Source: Mycolicibacterium septicum DSM 44393
GTDB taxonomy: Bacteria; Actinomycetota; Actinomycetes; Mycobacteriales; Mycobacteriaceae
Reading direction: 5' to 3'
Assembly (NCBI RefSeq): GCF_000455325.1
Contig: NZ_HG322952.1
Coordinates: 556,378-620,377, forward strand
Length of the DNA: 64,000 nt
Both the position numbers and the translations under genes were made by a program. Positions 8,288 to 16,680 of the stretch are shown one piece after another. The notes under the pieces are model-generated. The model was not told the origin of the DNA, ran no database searches, and worked only from the letters and a program-made list of their open reading frames with translations. Numbering within the stretch: position 1 is the stretch's first letter; every line of letters starts with the position of its first letter.

Positions 8288-9058
8288 GTGGCCAACATGC
8301 CACGCACTGTGCTCGTCACCGGGGCGACCGGCACTCTCGGCCACCATGTGGTGCCAGAGGCGACCGAGGCCGGCCATCATGTCCGGGCGTTGAGCCGCCG
8401 GGAGCGAGTCGGCTACACGGGCGTGCACTGGCATCAGGCCGACCTGCTCAAGTCCGACGGTTTGGACGCCGCACTCGACGGCGTGGACGTCGTCCTCCAT
8501 TGCGCCACTCAGGCCACCGGCAGCAAGGACATCAGGGCCGCCCGGAATCTGATCGAGGCTGCGCGACGCAAGGGCGTCGGGCACCTCATCTATATCTCCA
8601 TCGTCGGGATCGACGACATCCCGCTTCCTTATTACAAGACCAAGCTGCGGGTCGAGCAGGCACTCGAATCATCGGGCGTGGGGCACACGATCCTGCGCGC
8701 CACGCAGTTCCACGAGCTAATCGAAAAGACGTTCTCGGCGCAGCGATTCTCGCCCTTCTTATGGGCCCTGCGCGACGTCCGATTCCAGCCGATCGACACC
8801 CGCGATGTGGCCACCCGATTGGTCTCATTGATCGATTCCGAACCTGCCGGGCGGGCCTCTGACATCGGCGGCCCCAGCATCCACAGTCACCCAGAATTGG
8901 GACAGATGTATCTCTCAGCACACAACAGCGTGCGTCGCGTGGCCAGATTCACCCTGCCCGGTCGCATCGTCGCCGGTTACAGGTCGGGAGCCAATCTGAC
9001 CCCGGAAAATGCGATCGACGGCGTATCGTTCCAGGACTATTTGGGCATCGGCGGATAG
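8288..9058 (+). CDS. NmrA/atypical SDR family NAD(P)-binding protein
   Basis: The product is 256 residues from the GTG at 8288, or 253 from the ATG at 8297, which I cannot separate. It opens with a Rossmann strand and the glycine motif VTGATGTLGHHV, followed by RALSRRE, which is typical of NADP-preferring atypical short-chain dehydrogenases. The segment LIYISIVGIDDIPLPYYKTKLRVE contains the YxxxK pair. Such proteins often act as NAD(P)H-dependent reductases, isomerases or redox sensors; this one has no substrate clue. It lies 30 bases after the large exported protein and upstream of a DUF1707 gene, in the same direction, but the three need not form one operon. Confidence 0.86.
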   Translation: MANMPRTVLVTGATGTLGHHVVPEATEAGHHVRALSRRERVGYTGVHWHQADLLKSDGLDAALDGVDVVLHCATQATGSKDIRAARNLIEAARRKGVGHLIYISIVGIDDIPLPYYKTKLRVEQALESSGVGHTILRATQFHELIEKTFSAQRFSPFLWALRDVRFQPIDTRDVATRLVSLIDSEPAGRASDIGGPSIHSHPELGQMYLSAHNSVRRVARFTLPGRIVAGYRSGANLTPENAIDGVSFQDYLGIGG

Positions 9059-9155
9059 ATCAACTGCGCCGAGCAGGCGTCACTGTCGCAACCATGGCGA
9101 CACAGTTTCCCCATCGGTCTTGCATGTGACAGCGATCGCCGTAGGCTCGACAGCG

Positions 9156-9740
9156 ATGAGCACTTCAGCGCCGCAGGGCAGGTCGATGCGGGCTGCCGAC
9201 ACCGACCGCATTCAGGTGGCGCAGCTGCTCACTGATGCTGCCGCCGCGGGCCGGCTGCCGATGACCGAGTACGAGGAGCGGCTAGCAAAGGCCTACGCGG
9301 CTGAGACCTACGACGATCTGGCGCGCCTGAGCCGCGACCTTCCCGGCGCGGTGAACTGTTCGGCCGGCCACTGTCGGCCCGCCCCCTCGACGCTGCTGCT
9401 GGCGATCATGAGTGGGTTCGAGCGCCGGGGCCGGTGGAACGTGCCGAAGAAGTTGACGACGTTCGCGCTCTTCGGTGGCGGGGTCGTCGACCTTCGCTAC
9501 GCCGATTTCACCGCACCCGATGTCGAGGTCCGCACCTATTCGATCTTCGGCGGGCAGACCATCCTGGTGCCGCCTGAGGTGAATGTGGATCTCGACGGCA
9601 CGGGCGTGATGGGGAACTTCGATCACAGCGTCGACGGGGACGGCACGGCCGGCGCGCCGCGTGTCCACATTCGCGGCTTCTCGCTGTGGGGCAGCGTCAG
9701 CGTGAAACGCAAGAAGCGCCGCAACCAGACCGAGGACTGA
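9156..9740 (+). CDS. DUF1707 domain protein, probable cell-envelope-associated
   Basis: The frame is open further upstream, but the ATG at 9156 begins the conserved region. The product is 194 residues. Residues 10-60 match DUF1707: MRAADTDR, then LLTDAAAAGRLPMTEYEERL and YDDLARLSRDLP. The C-terminal half resembles a LiaF-type beta-rich domain, with ALFGGGVVDLR, SIFGGQTILVPPEVNVDL and FSLWGSVSVKR repeats of a short Phe-Gly-Gly-like strand motif. M. tuberculosis Rv0966c appears to be the counterpart. The role is unknown; LiaF-type domains often take part in envelope-stress sensing. A strong shared hairpin follows the stop. Confidence 0.83.
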   Translation: MSTSAPQGRSMRAADTDRIQVAQLLTDAAAAGRLPMTEYEERLAKAYAAETYDDLARLSRDLPGAVNCSAGHCRPAPSTLLLAIMSGFERRGRWNVPKKLTTFALFGGGVVDLRYADFTAPDVEVRTYSIFGGQTILVPPEVNVDLDGTGVMGNFDHSVDGDGTAGAPRVHIRGFSLWGSVSVKRKKRRNQTED

Positions 9741-9749
9741 AACGAAAAC

Positions 9750-9771
9750 GGGCGGGCCCGAAGGCCCGCCC
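9750..9771. terminator. Bidirectional hairpin terminator
   Basis: GGGCGGGCC and GGCCCGCCC form a perfect 9-base stem with a CGAA tetraloop. It sits between the converging DUF1707 gene and the small exported-protein gene, so it can end transcripts from both sides. Confidence 0.8.
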
Positions 9772-9789
9772 GTCTCTGTGTCTGACAGA

Positions 9790-10341
9790 TCAGTGGTTGC
9801 AGCTCGCGGCGGCGACACAGGTCAGCGACTTGTTCGCGTTGGAAGGCTTCGCGCTCGACACCTTGGCGGTGGGTCCGTCCCCGGCGATGGCCTTGGGCAG
9901 GGTGCCCGGCAGGTCCTTCTCGTCCGGGAGGATCTTGTTGCCGAGGTACTGGTTCGAGTACTTCTGCGTCTGGTTGTAGTAGTACTTACCGGCGTTGACG
10001 TTCAGCTCCCCCTGGACCACGCCGTTGGTGCCCTTGCTGGGATCGGCGTAGTTCCCCGTGCCGAAGTTGGTGTGGTAGACCTCGCCCAACGGGCTGTCGT
10101 CGAGCGTCTTGTTGACACCAGGCGTCTGGTTGAACACCTTGTCGCCGACGGCCTGTGCCGCCCGCACTCCCGGCGCGGGGTTGTCGAAGGCGGGCCTGCC
10201 CACCGCGTTGCCCGACGCACTGGAGTCAGCGGACGCCAGACCGGTCGGCAAGGCCACCGCCAATGCACCGCCCGCGATGACGCCCCCAACCAACGTCCGC
10301 GTCCGCACCGACCGCTCGGACATCTTCCGATGTTTTGCCAT
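9790..10341 (-). CDS. Small exported protein of unknown function
   Basis: The 183-residue product starts KHRKMSERSVRTRT followed by a hydrophobic core and the cleavage site LASA-DS near residue 38. It is therefore predicted to be secreted through Sec. The mature part is polar and contains GKYYYNQTQKYSNQYLGNKI (about residues 117-136) and a C-terminal pair of cysteines (CVAAASC), which could form a small disulfide loop. I do not recognise a family. The ATG has a good ribosome binding site (AGAGGT, seven bases upstream). It is flanked by hairpins on both sides, so it is probably monocistronic. Confidence 0.75.
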   Translation of the reverse strand: MAKHRKMSERSVRTRTLVGGVIAGGALAVALPTGLASADSSASGNAVGRPAFDNPAPGVRAAQAVGDKVFNQTPGVNKTLDDSPLGEVYHTNFGTGNYADPSKGTNGVVQGELNVNAGKYYYNQTQKYSNQYLGNKILPDEKDLPGTLPKAIAGDGPTAKVSSAKPSNANKSLTCVAAASCNH

Positions 10342-10539
10342 GCCTGTTACCTCTCGTGAGTGGCGTTGCGCCGCAGCTAGATTGGGGCCAAGCAGCAGAC
10401 ATTGCCACTGGCCCGCCAGCGAACCTAAGGCACCACGGACACCAGCGATAGGTAGTGGCGACGTTGTTCATTTGCTGTTAGGCACATGATCATGAGAATT
10501 CACAGCTCGTACACAGGAACCGTCCAAGCACGTGAAACC

Positions 10540-10574
10540 GCAACGGCCCCCTCCGTTTTGGAGGGGGCCGTTGC
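10540..10574 (-). terminator. Hairpin terminator after the 10588-12279 gene
   Basis: A perfect 15-base inverted repeat (arms 10540-10554 and 10560-10574, loop GTTTT on the + strand) lies 13 bases beyond the stop of the secreted-protein gene. Reading on the - strand, the stem is followed by GGTTTCAC and no long T-run. It is one of the strongest hairpins in the window. Confidence 0.8.
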
Positions 10575-10587
10575 GTGAGATCAGACG

Positions 10588-12279
10588 TTACTTGTCCTTG
10601 TTGTCCTTGGTGCCCTTGTTGTCCTTGGTGTCACTGTGGGCGTTGCCGGCCTTGGCCCCTGAGGCTGCTCCGGAGGCGCCGTCGGTGTCGCCCTTGGCGG
10701 TGTCACCCTTGGTGGTCTCCTGCTTGCCCGCACCGGCCTTGGTCGTGGGCTTGAATGCCTTCTCGAGGCTCTTCGTGGCGTTCTCGACGAACTTCTCGCC
10801 GGCCGACTTCTTGCGCTCGGTGGTGCGCGATTTGGGAGCGAACTTGTTCGGGGTCTTGGTCGCAGCGGCGTCAGACGACTCGGACTTCGCCTCGGCCACG
10901 GCGCCGCTGGACTTCTCGCCCTCGCTGGCAGCGCCCTCGGTCTCGTCCGACTTCTCTTCGGCCGCAGCCTCTTTGACGTCCGCGACCTCTTTGACCGTGG
11001 TCGTGGTCTTGGGCGTCAGGTCCAGGCCCAAGTCCAGCTTCGGCAGCTCGAACTTCGGCGTCTCCGGCTGTGAAACCTCCGTCGCCGGCGTGACTTCGGT
11101 GCCACCCTCTGCGACACCTTCAGCCTTGTCGACTGTGGCGCCGTCCTCGACCTTGAGGTCGAGATTGATGAGCTTGCCCAGCGCAGGCAGCGCCTTACGG
11201 GCAGAGGCAAGCACCGCGGTACCACTCTTGGCGCTCGCGGAATCGGTGGCGTTCTTGCCGGCATCCTCGCTGTCGGAGCCGTCCTCGTCAGGATCCTCGG
11301 GCGCAGGAGCCGCCGCGCCGAGAACCCGATCGACGACGTAGTTGATGACGCCGTCGATCCCCTGGTTGTACTCCTTGCCATCGGTTTCTACCGCACCGCC
11401 GAAGAAGAAGATGCTCGTTGCAGCGGCCAGATCAGGTCCAGCCACGGGGACCCCGCTGGCCACCAGGGTGAGTATCGCCCCGGTGTAGGTAAGCCAGTTG
11501 TGTGACAGGTCCTCCGCAACCGCAAGCGCCTGACCGACCGGGCCATTGATACCACCGGTGAGCTCAGAAGCGACAGCGCGGAAGGTCTCCTCGATTCCCG
11601 CCTCGAAGAAGTACGGATTGACCTTGTTGTACATGAACGAGGCGGCGTCCGAGATCAGGGGCACGCCCGCCTGAATGACCTCATCAAGCACTTGGTCGCC
11701 CAGGTAATAGGCAAGGCCGACAAGCCCGTCACGGTAGATGTTGCCCGAAATAGGGTCGGTCCAGTAGCTGGGATCCTCGCCCTCCCCGTTGACCTGCACG
11801 AGGTCGCCGTTCTCGTCGAGAATATAGATCGGCACGGTTTGGGGGTTACCCTCGGCATCTTTCCCCACCAGAATGGGGTCACCGTTCTCATCCAAATACG
11901 CGTTGAGTGGGTCCCCGTCCGCGTTCCGCGCTCGCACGTGGTACTGGACAGGGTTCCCGTCCTCGTCCACTCCATCCACAACCACGGACAGCTCATGCTG
12001 GCCGTACACGCTGCTGTAGTACGGGTCGAAGGTGCCACCAACGATGCCGCCCCAGCTGTCAACCCTGAAGAAGATGTCGGAGATTGTTTGGATGTCGATA
12101 TCGCTGAGCGCCAATAGATTCAGCTCACTGACGGTGACCGACTTCTTCGGCGTCAACGCCGCCGCATCGCTAGCTGCGATCTCGATGTTCGCTGGGGTCA
12201 TCAGCCCCGGTGTCGCAGCGACAATGGCAGCTGCACTCGCGAGCACAACGCCAGTGGTGACGAGCGGACGGACTGCCAT
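10588..12279 (-). CDS. Secreted / candidate outer-membrane protein, paralogue A
   Basis: The 563-residue product begins MAVRPLVTTGVVLASAAAIV, a Sec-type signal peptide almost identical to that of the neighbour ending at 13064. Residues 105-160 hold five short Asp/Gly turns (DEDGNP, ADGDP, DENGDP, DAEGNP, DENGDL). These are followed by RDGLVGLAYYLGDQ (183-196), which is shared with the paralogue. A helical, hydrophobic middle region contains FFEAGIEE and SIFFFGGAVE. The last 230 residues are a disordered Pro/Glu/Lys/Ser tail with PKFELPKLDLGLDL and a KDNKGTKDNKDK terminus. Some mycobacterial proteins with such signal peptides and GLAYYL motifs are, as far as I recall, annotated as GjpA-like outer-membrane porins. 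That label is tentative here. AAGGGG lies ten bases before the ATG. Confidence 0.75.
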   Translation of the reverse strand: MAVRPLVTTGVVLASAAAIVAATPGLMTPANIEIAASDAAALTPKKSVTVSELNLLALSDIDIQTISDIFFRVDSWGGIVGGTFDPYYSSVYGQHELSVVVDGVDEDGNPVQYHVRARNADGDPLNAYLDENGDPILVGKDAEGNPQTVPIYILDENGDLVQVNGEGEDPSYWTDPISGNIYRDGLVGLAYYLGDQVLDEVIQAGVPLISDAASFMYNKVNPYFFEAGIEETFRAVASELTGGINGPVGQALAVAEDLSHNWLTYTGAILTLVASGVPVAGPDLAAATSIFFFGGAVETDGKEYNQGIDGVINYVVDRVLGAAAPAPEDPDEDGSDSEDAGKNATDSASAKSGTAVLASARKALPALGKLINLDLKVEDGATVDKAEGVAEGGTEVTPATEVSQPETPKFELPKLDLGLDLTPKTTTTVKEVADVKEAAAEEKSDETEGAASEGEKSSGAVAEAKSESSDAAATKTPNKFAPKSRTTERKKSAGEKFVENATKSLEKAFKPTTKAGAGKQETTKGDTAKGDTDGASGAASGAKAGNAHSDTKDNKGTKDNKDK

Positions 12280-12943
12280 ATGGGTGTGGCCCCTTATCTC
12301 GAGCGTGGGCGGATTCCGGAGAACCCATGCAGATACCTGCGTAGAACCTTAAAAGTCCTTGAGAAGGGTAATTCCCGGCACCCCCACCCGCAACCTCTAT
12401 CCAGGCGCAACATGAGTCCCTTGCGCACCGCCACGGCACTACTCTTGCGCTGCGACCCTGACCAATATTTCGATGCAGAACGAGTCGTTCCAGATCGGCA
12501 GAGAATCAGCTAATTGCGAATACCGTTGCCACGGAGCCCGGGGAGCGTAAAGGAGCGGGTTAGAGCTTGCGGAACCCGTTGCGTCGCCACCGGCCTGGCG
12601 AGTGCGGCACACTCGGACGTTCATCTGAGCCAGCTCGGCGCGGAGCCGCACATATCCCTAGGTCAAGCCGCATGATGCTCGCGCCGGCCATCACCGGTCC
12701 GCGGCCACTCCCGCCACGGGCGCGCGTCCTGCGCCGGTTACTACGAGCCCGGTCCGTCCGTCGGCCAAAGCCCCACGGAAGCCGAACCAACCACCGCGGC
12801 GAAGAACCGACAGCGGCCACCATTGATTCAAATCCGCATTTCCCGAAAGGCACGGCAGCCGGACAGGAAAGGCACCTCCCTTACGGAGAGGTAAATAAGC
12901 CCAGGTCACGGGCTCGGCAGCGAACATTCTGACCAAGGTCAGA
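12280..12943 (-). other. Long non-coding leader region of paralogue A
   Basis: This stretch of over 650 bases has no convincing gene. Short open frames on both strands lack ribosome binding sites and coding character. The first 150 bases next to the gene (12280-12430) align with the same region of the neighbouring paralogue, including ATAGAGGTTGCGGG, TTCTCA-GGA-TTT-TAAG and the AAGGGGCCAC ribosome-binding segment. The far end meets a direct-repeat operator at 12944. The simplest reading is a long regulated 5' untranslated leader, but a nearer second promoter is possible. Confidence 0.5.
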
Positions 12944-12962
12944 ACCTGAGAGGAACCTGAGA
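12944..12962 (-). promoter_or_regulatory. 8-3-8 direct repeat, MprA-box-like
   Basis: On the - strand the sequence reads TCTCAGGT-TCC-TCTCAGGT: two identical 8-base direct repeats separated by three bases. This is the architecture reported for the mycobacterial MprA response regulator. It lies 665 bases upstream of paralogue A and faces the same way. The same repeats, with spacer GTC, occur upstream of paralogue B at 15302. A response-regulator operator is well supported; MprA itself is inferred. Confidence 0.65.
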
Positions 12963-13013
12963 TTGCGTTCAGCGGCCACCGGCGGGATACGTCACCTAAA
13001 GACATAGGCGAAA

Positions 13014-13051
13014 ACACGATGGCCCCTGCCGAAGGACAGGGGCCATCGTGT
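13014..13051 (-). terminator. Hairpin terminator after the 13064-14611 gene
   Basis: The arms ACACGATGGCCCCTG and CAGGGGCCATCGTGT form a perfect 15-base stem with an 8-base loop, 12 bases beyond the stop. On the - strand it is followed by TTTTCGCC, so it fits an intrinsic terminator. It separates this gene from the operator of paralogue A. Confidence 0.85.
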
Positions 13052-13063
13052 GAGAGCGGGTGA

Positions 13064-14611
13064 CTACTTGTCGCTACCCTCTCCCGAGTCCTTCTCGCCG
13101 CCGGTGGCATTCTTGACGGCCTCGCCCAGCTTCTTCAGGAACTTGCTGCCGTTGGACTCGCCCTTCGGCTTGCCGTCACCGAAGAGGATCGGCGGGGTGA
13201 CCTTGTTGCCGGTCTTGGTATCGGTGCCCGTCTTGTCCTCACCCTTGGACTCGTCTTGAGTCGCAACCTCTTTCACCTGAGCCTTGGGCTTGAGATCCAG
13301 ATCAAGCTTCGGCGGGTCGAGCTTGGGCGCCTCGAATTTCGGAGCCTCAGGCAGCTTGGGCGCCTCGAGCTTCGGGGCTTCGATCTTGGGCAGTTCGAAC
13401 TTCGGCGTCGCAATCTTCAGTGGTTCGGGCTTCGTCTCCTCTACCACCGGCGTGCCCTCGGTACCGCCCTCGACGGTTCCTTCCTCCTCGACAGTGCCCT
13501 GCTCCTTGACCTCGACATCCTTGAGGAGTGTGGGCGCGTTCGGGGCGTCCAACGTCGCCTTGAGTTTCTGCCAGGGCGACTCGACGTCCAACTTCGGTGT
13601 CGGCAGGCTGAGCAGCTTGCCGAAGTTCGGCAGACCGGTGGAGGTGGGGGTAGTGGTTTCCGGCTCGGCTGTGGTCTTGGCCAGCAGCATGGTGTCCTCA
13701 GAGCTCGTGTCGAACGTCTGAACGGGGTTGCCGTCGAGCGGATTAAGGAAGTTCGGATCAGGCGTTGGGTCCTGCTGAGCTATCGCATCGACGATGTAGG
13801 TGATAGCGGCGGTGATGCCGGTGTTGGCGCCGTAACCGAAGAAGAACGAGTTGGTCAGTCCGTAGGCGTAGCCGTCCTGCGGCAGATTGTCGAGCAGCAG
13901 ATTCCCGACGAGTTGCGTTGCGCCACCTTCGAAGAAGTCATCGACGCGCTTGGTCAGATCCAACCGGCCGGTTGGATCAGCCTCATCGATCAGCATGGTG
14001 ACGGTACGAATGGCCTCATGCGCGAGCGCCGTGAACCCGCCCTCGAAGAAGATGTTGTCGATCGGCCCCAGGGGCAGGATGTTGTCACTTAGGTAGTACG
14101 CGAGCCCAGTGAATCCGTCCTTGCAGACCGCTCCGGTGGCCGTGCAGTCACCCGGCGCGTCCTCCAACACCGGTTCGCCCTCGGCGTCGACAAACGGGGG
14201 ATGGCTGCCATCGGCGCCGATGTTGGCGGCAGTCGCCGGGACCGGGTTCCCCGTTGGGTCGAAGACGTAGAGTTGGTTGCCTTCCGAGTCGACGAGCGGG
14301 GTGGCGGGATCGGTGCCCGGGGGAACGGGGATGGGCCCGTCGGGGCCATTGATATAGGCCGAGGTGGGGACCTGGCCCGGAATGTAGAGACCGCCGTACC
14401 CCTGGGTGAACGACTGCCACGCGCCCTGCAGCGACAGCGCGAGCAGGTGGATCTGCTCTTGGGTCAACGTCTTGTGCGCCTCAACCGCGGCCGCAGTCGG
14501 GGAGGCAACGGTGACCGCGCTGTGCGGGACGAATAACGCGGGGGCCCCAGCAACGATCGCGCCGGCGCTGACAAGTGCGACACCGGTGGTGACGAGCGGA
14601 CGTACAGCCAT
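13064..14611 (-). CDS. Secreted / candidate outer-membrane protein, paralogue B
   Basis: The ATG at 14611, preceded by AAAAAGGGGCC, gives 515 residues; the open frame upstream is leader. The N-terminus MAVRPLVTTGVALVSAGAIV is a signal peptide nearly identical to that of paralogue A. The same Asp/Gly turns occur (DSEGNQ 108-113, DPTGNP 118-123, DAEGEP 142-147). KDGFTGLAYYLSDN follows at 164-177, with two nearby cysteines (156 and 163) absent from paralogue A. A helical, Phe-rich region contains FFEGG and FFFGYG. The tail from about residue 340 is rich in Pro, Lys and Glu, with repeated E-A-P-K-L/F units (about 410-460), and would be extended. Function is unknown; a tentative GjpA-like porin label is the best available. 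The gene arose by duplication with its upstream region. Confidence 0.75.
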   Translation of the reverse strand: MAVRPLVTTGVALVSAGAIVAGAPALFVPHSAVTVASPTAAAVEAHKTLTQEQIHLLALSLQGAWQSFTQGYGGLYIPGQVPTSAYINGPDGPIPVPPGTDPATPLVDSEGNQLYVFDPTGNPVPATAANIGADGSHPPFVDAEGEPVLEDAPGDCTATGAVCKDGFTGLAYYLSDNILPLGPIDNIFFEGGFTALAHEAIRTVTMLIDEADPTGRLDLTKRVDDFFEGGATQLVGNLLLDNLPQDGYAYGLTNSFFFGYGANTGITAAITYIVDAIAQQDPTPDPNFLNPLDGNPVQTFDTSSEDTMLLAKTTAEPETTTPTSTGLPNFGKLLSLPTPKLDVESPWQKLKATLDAPNAPTLLKDVEVKEQGTVEEEGTVEGGTEGTPVVEETKPEPLKIATPKFELPKIEAPKLEAPKLPEAPKFEAPKLDPPKLDLDLKPKAQVKEVATQDESKGEDKTGTDTKTGNKVTPPILFGDGKPKGESNGSKFLKKLGEAVKNATGGEKDSGEGSDK

Positions 14612-15301
14612 ACGCGTGGCCCCTTTTTCCTGAGCGTGAGCCGGGCTCTGATGACCCGTGCTGGTACCGGAGTACAACTTAGAAACTCCTGAGAATGCTA
14701 AGTGCCGGTATCGCCTCCCGCAACCTCTATAGACGCAGGACAGTAACGACTTTGCCAGCGGTGTGCACTCACTTGAGCCGGGCTGCGTCGACAAATTTTC
14801 GAATGCAAATTCGACCGCTGCATTTCGGCCGTTCCCAGCTACGCGCAGTACGTCGCTGACCGCCGGTTTCGCCAGCACAAATGCGCGGTCAACCGGTCAT
14901 ACAACGCGCGGAACAATCGAGATATTGGTTGCCGCAGCACATCAGGCCAGGGCCCATCGAGCCAAGGTCCGAACCTCAGGCCTCTCCACACAAACCACAC
15001 ATAACCAATGTTCACGTCGGCGTGGCGTGGGACTCGCAAGTGGCCGCCCGGACGATGCCCCGCTCAACAAGCGCGCTCATGCCCAGTCGCGGCACCGGCC
15101 TTTTTGCTACCGCCGCGGCCCCCGTAACAGCATTCCCAGATTGACCCGCCCATTGTTTGCATGAGATGGCACGGGAATCACTATTTGCATTCGCAACAAC
15201 AATGAGATGCCAACCCCGAGGAGTGGGTCCCGCGCGTTAACTGACGGTGAACAACTCGTGTCCGACAGCGCCCACATGAAACCGCGCCAGCAAAGTCTCT
15301 A
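14612..15301 (-). other. Long non-coding leader region of paralogue B
   Basis: About 690 bases without a supportable gene lie between the ATG of paralogue B and its direct-repeat operator. The bases closest to the gene (14612-14760) match the leader of paralogue A in order and spacing. The middle part shows no similarity that I can see by eye. A short open frame at 14839-15039 on the - strand lacks a ribosome binding site and is not called. Confidence 0.5.
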
Positions 15302-15320
15302 ACCTGAGAGACACCTGAGA
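15302..15320 (-). promoter_or_regulatory. 8-3-8 direct repeat, MprA-box-like (second copy)
   Basis: On the - strand it reads TCTCAGGT-GTC-TCTCAGGT. Both 8-base halves are identical to those at 12944-12962 while the spacer differs, which points to selection on the repeats. It begins only five bases past the stop of the PE-PPE-like gene and lies 691 bases upstream of paralogue B. Confidence 0.65.
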
Positions 15321-15325
15321 TCGGC

Positions 15326-16603
15326 TCAGTCAGCCGACGACGCGTCGCCTGTATCCGGCGCATGGGCCGACGTCGTCGCGGCCTCGCCACGCAGCTTCTT
15401 GGCCCAGGCCCGCACCCCGTCGACCACCGGCCCACCCGAGCGCCGCGGACCCGAAGCACGATCGCGGCCCAGAGCTTTCGGGGAGAAGTCGAGGCTCTTC
15501 CGCAGCACGGGGCGGGTGGTCGGCTCCGCCTCAGGCTCCGCTGCAGGACCTGCCGCAGAAGCCGGTGCAGGTTCGGACGCAGACCGGGCCGCCGAACTGC
15601 CGTCACGCAGGATGTTGGCGCCTTCCTCGACCCCTGCGGTGAAGTCGTGGACGAAACGCTCGGTCTCCTCGCGGGTCGGGATCAGCCGGGCCGGCGTGTA
15701 CTTCTGCGGGTTGGCCAACGGGTCGTTGTCGGGATACCCGTAATCGACCACCGCCCGCAGCGCCGGGGTGGCCGCGTCGGCCAGCAGGTTGCCTGGCTCC
15801 CCGAACGCCCGCAGCGGCGAGACCAGCGGCAGGTTCTCGGACTCGTAACCGACGTAGGTGGTGTCGTCGACTCGGCTGATCCGCACGGTGCCGTCGGCCG
15901 TCTGGCGCACCACGGTGCCACCGCCGTCCAGCGTTTCCTGGCAGGTGGCATCGCAGTCGCGCACATTGCCGTCGGCGTCGATCGGGAAATCGAGGCTGTC
16001 CTGCTGGAGTCGACGGTCCAGGTAGGCCATCAACGAGTTGGCCATCGCGGGCGCGTTCCACAGGTAGGCGGGGATGTTGGAGTTGATGTCGTACTCGTAG
16101 ACCACGTTGACCACCGGCACGCCCGGGTCCGTCGGCGTGGGGATCGGGTTCACCCCGATCGCCGCGAAGAACGGCAGCCGCGTGCCGAATCCGCCGTTGG
16201 GGCTCGCCACGTTGTTGTCGAGCACATACAGCTTGGGCTGGGTGACCACGGGATCGTGCGTCAGCTTGCCGTAGGTCAGCAGCAGGCTCACATTCGCCGC
16301 GCCCCAGCCCGAGGACAGCACCACATTGTCGTCGCCGCCGTTGTCCTGGATCGCCCGGTAGACGCCGAACGGGCCGGTGAAGAAGTTCGCGACGACGGGC
16401 TCGTCCTGCCCCTGCCGGTACAGCCCGCCGTAGAAATCGGCGACACCGTCACCGGTCGGGTTCGTCGAACTCGCACCGATGATGAGCGCCGACAGCTGCA
16501 CCGCGGCCATCGGCTGCGTCGCCCCGAGGGCCGTCACCGTCGCCAACGCCATCCCACCAAGAAGAGATGCCGGCAATACGCGTCCACCCAAGCGTTGTGC
16601 CAT
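15326..16603 (-). CDS. Exported PE-PPE-domain-like protein lacking the nucleophile Ser
   Basis: The 425-residue product has a signal peptide (LPASLLGGMALATVTALG, cleavage near residue 34) and a good ribosome binding site (GAGAGG). It has no PE or PPE domain. The fold resembles the PE-PPE hydrolase-like domain: VADFYGGLYRQG, then VVLSSGWGAANVSL, then YVLDNNVASPNGG, and later YESENLPLVSPLRAFG with VVDYGYPDND. In the position of the catalytic Ser the chain has Gly99 (SSGWG), so it is probably not a serine hydrolase. The C-terminal 80 residues are Ala/Pro/Glu-rich and disordered. Its relative at 6191-8257 keeps the Ser. A binding or structural role in the envelope is possible. Confidence 0.8.
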   Translation of the reverse strand: MAQRLGGRVLPASLLGGMALATVTALGATQPMAAVQLSALIIGASSTNPTGDGVADFYGGLYRQGQDEPVVANFFTGPFGVYRAIQDNGGDDNVVLSSGWGAANVSLLLTYGKLTHDPVVTQPKLYVLDNNVASPNGGFGTRLPFFAAIGVNPIPTPTDPGVPVVNVVYEYDINSNIPAYLWNAPAMANSLMAYLDRRLQQDSLDFPIDADGNVRDCDATCQETLDGGGTVVRQTADGTVRISRVDDTTYVGYESENLPLVSPLRAFGEPGNLLADAATPALRAVVDYGYPDNDPLANPQKYTPARLIPTREETERFVHDFTAGVEEGANILRDGSSAARSASEPAPASAAGPAAEPEAEPTTRPVLRKSLDFSPKALGRDRASGPRRSGGPVVDGVRAWAKKLRGEAATTSAHAPDTGDASSAD

Positions 16604-16680
16604 GGCGCCGCCTCTCAGCCCAGTTCGAATGAGCAGAAGCTACCCGACGGCAAACGGCAACGTCGGCTAATGCGGGCTAG

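Noticed and set aside
12439..12853. Short open frames on the - strand within the paralogue A leader
   Set aside because: No ribosome binding site and arginine-rich shadow-like composition; no counterpart in the other leader.
12880..12895. Small hairpin in the leader (CCTCTCC ... GGGAGGT on the - strand)
   Set aside because: Only about seven pairs, and no matching structure in the second leader, so an attenuator is not supported.
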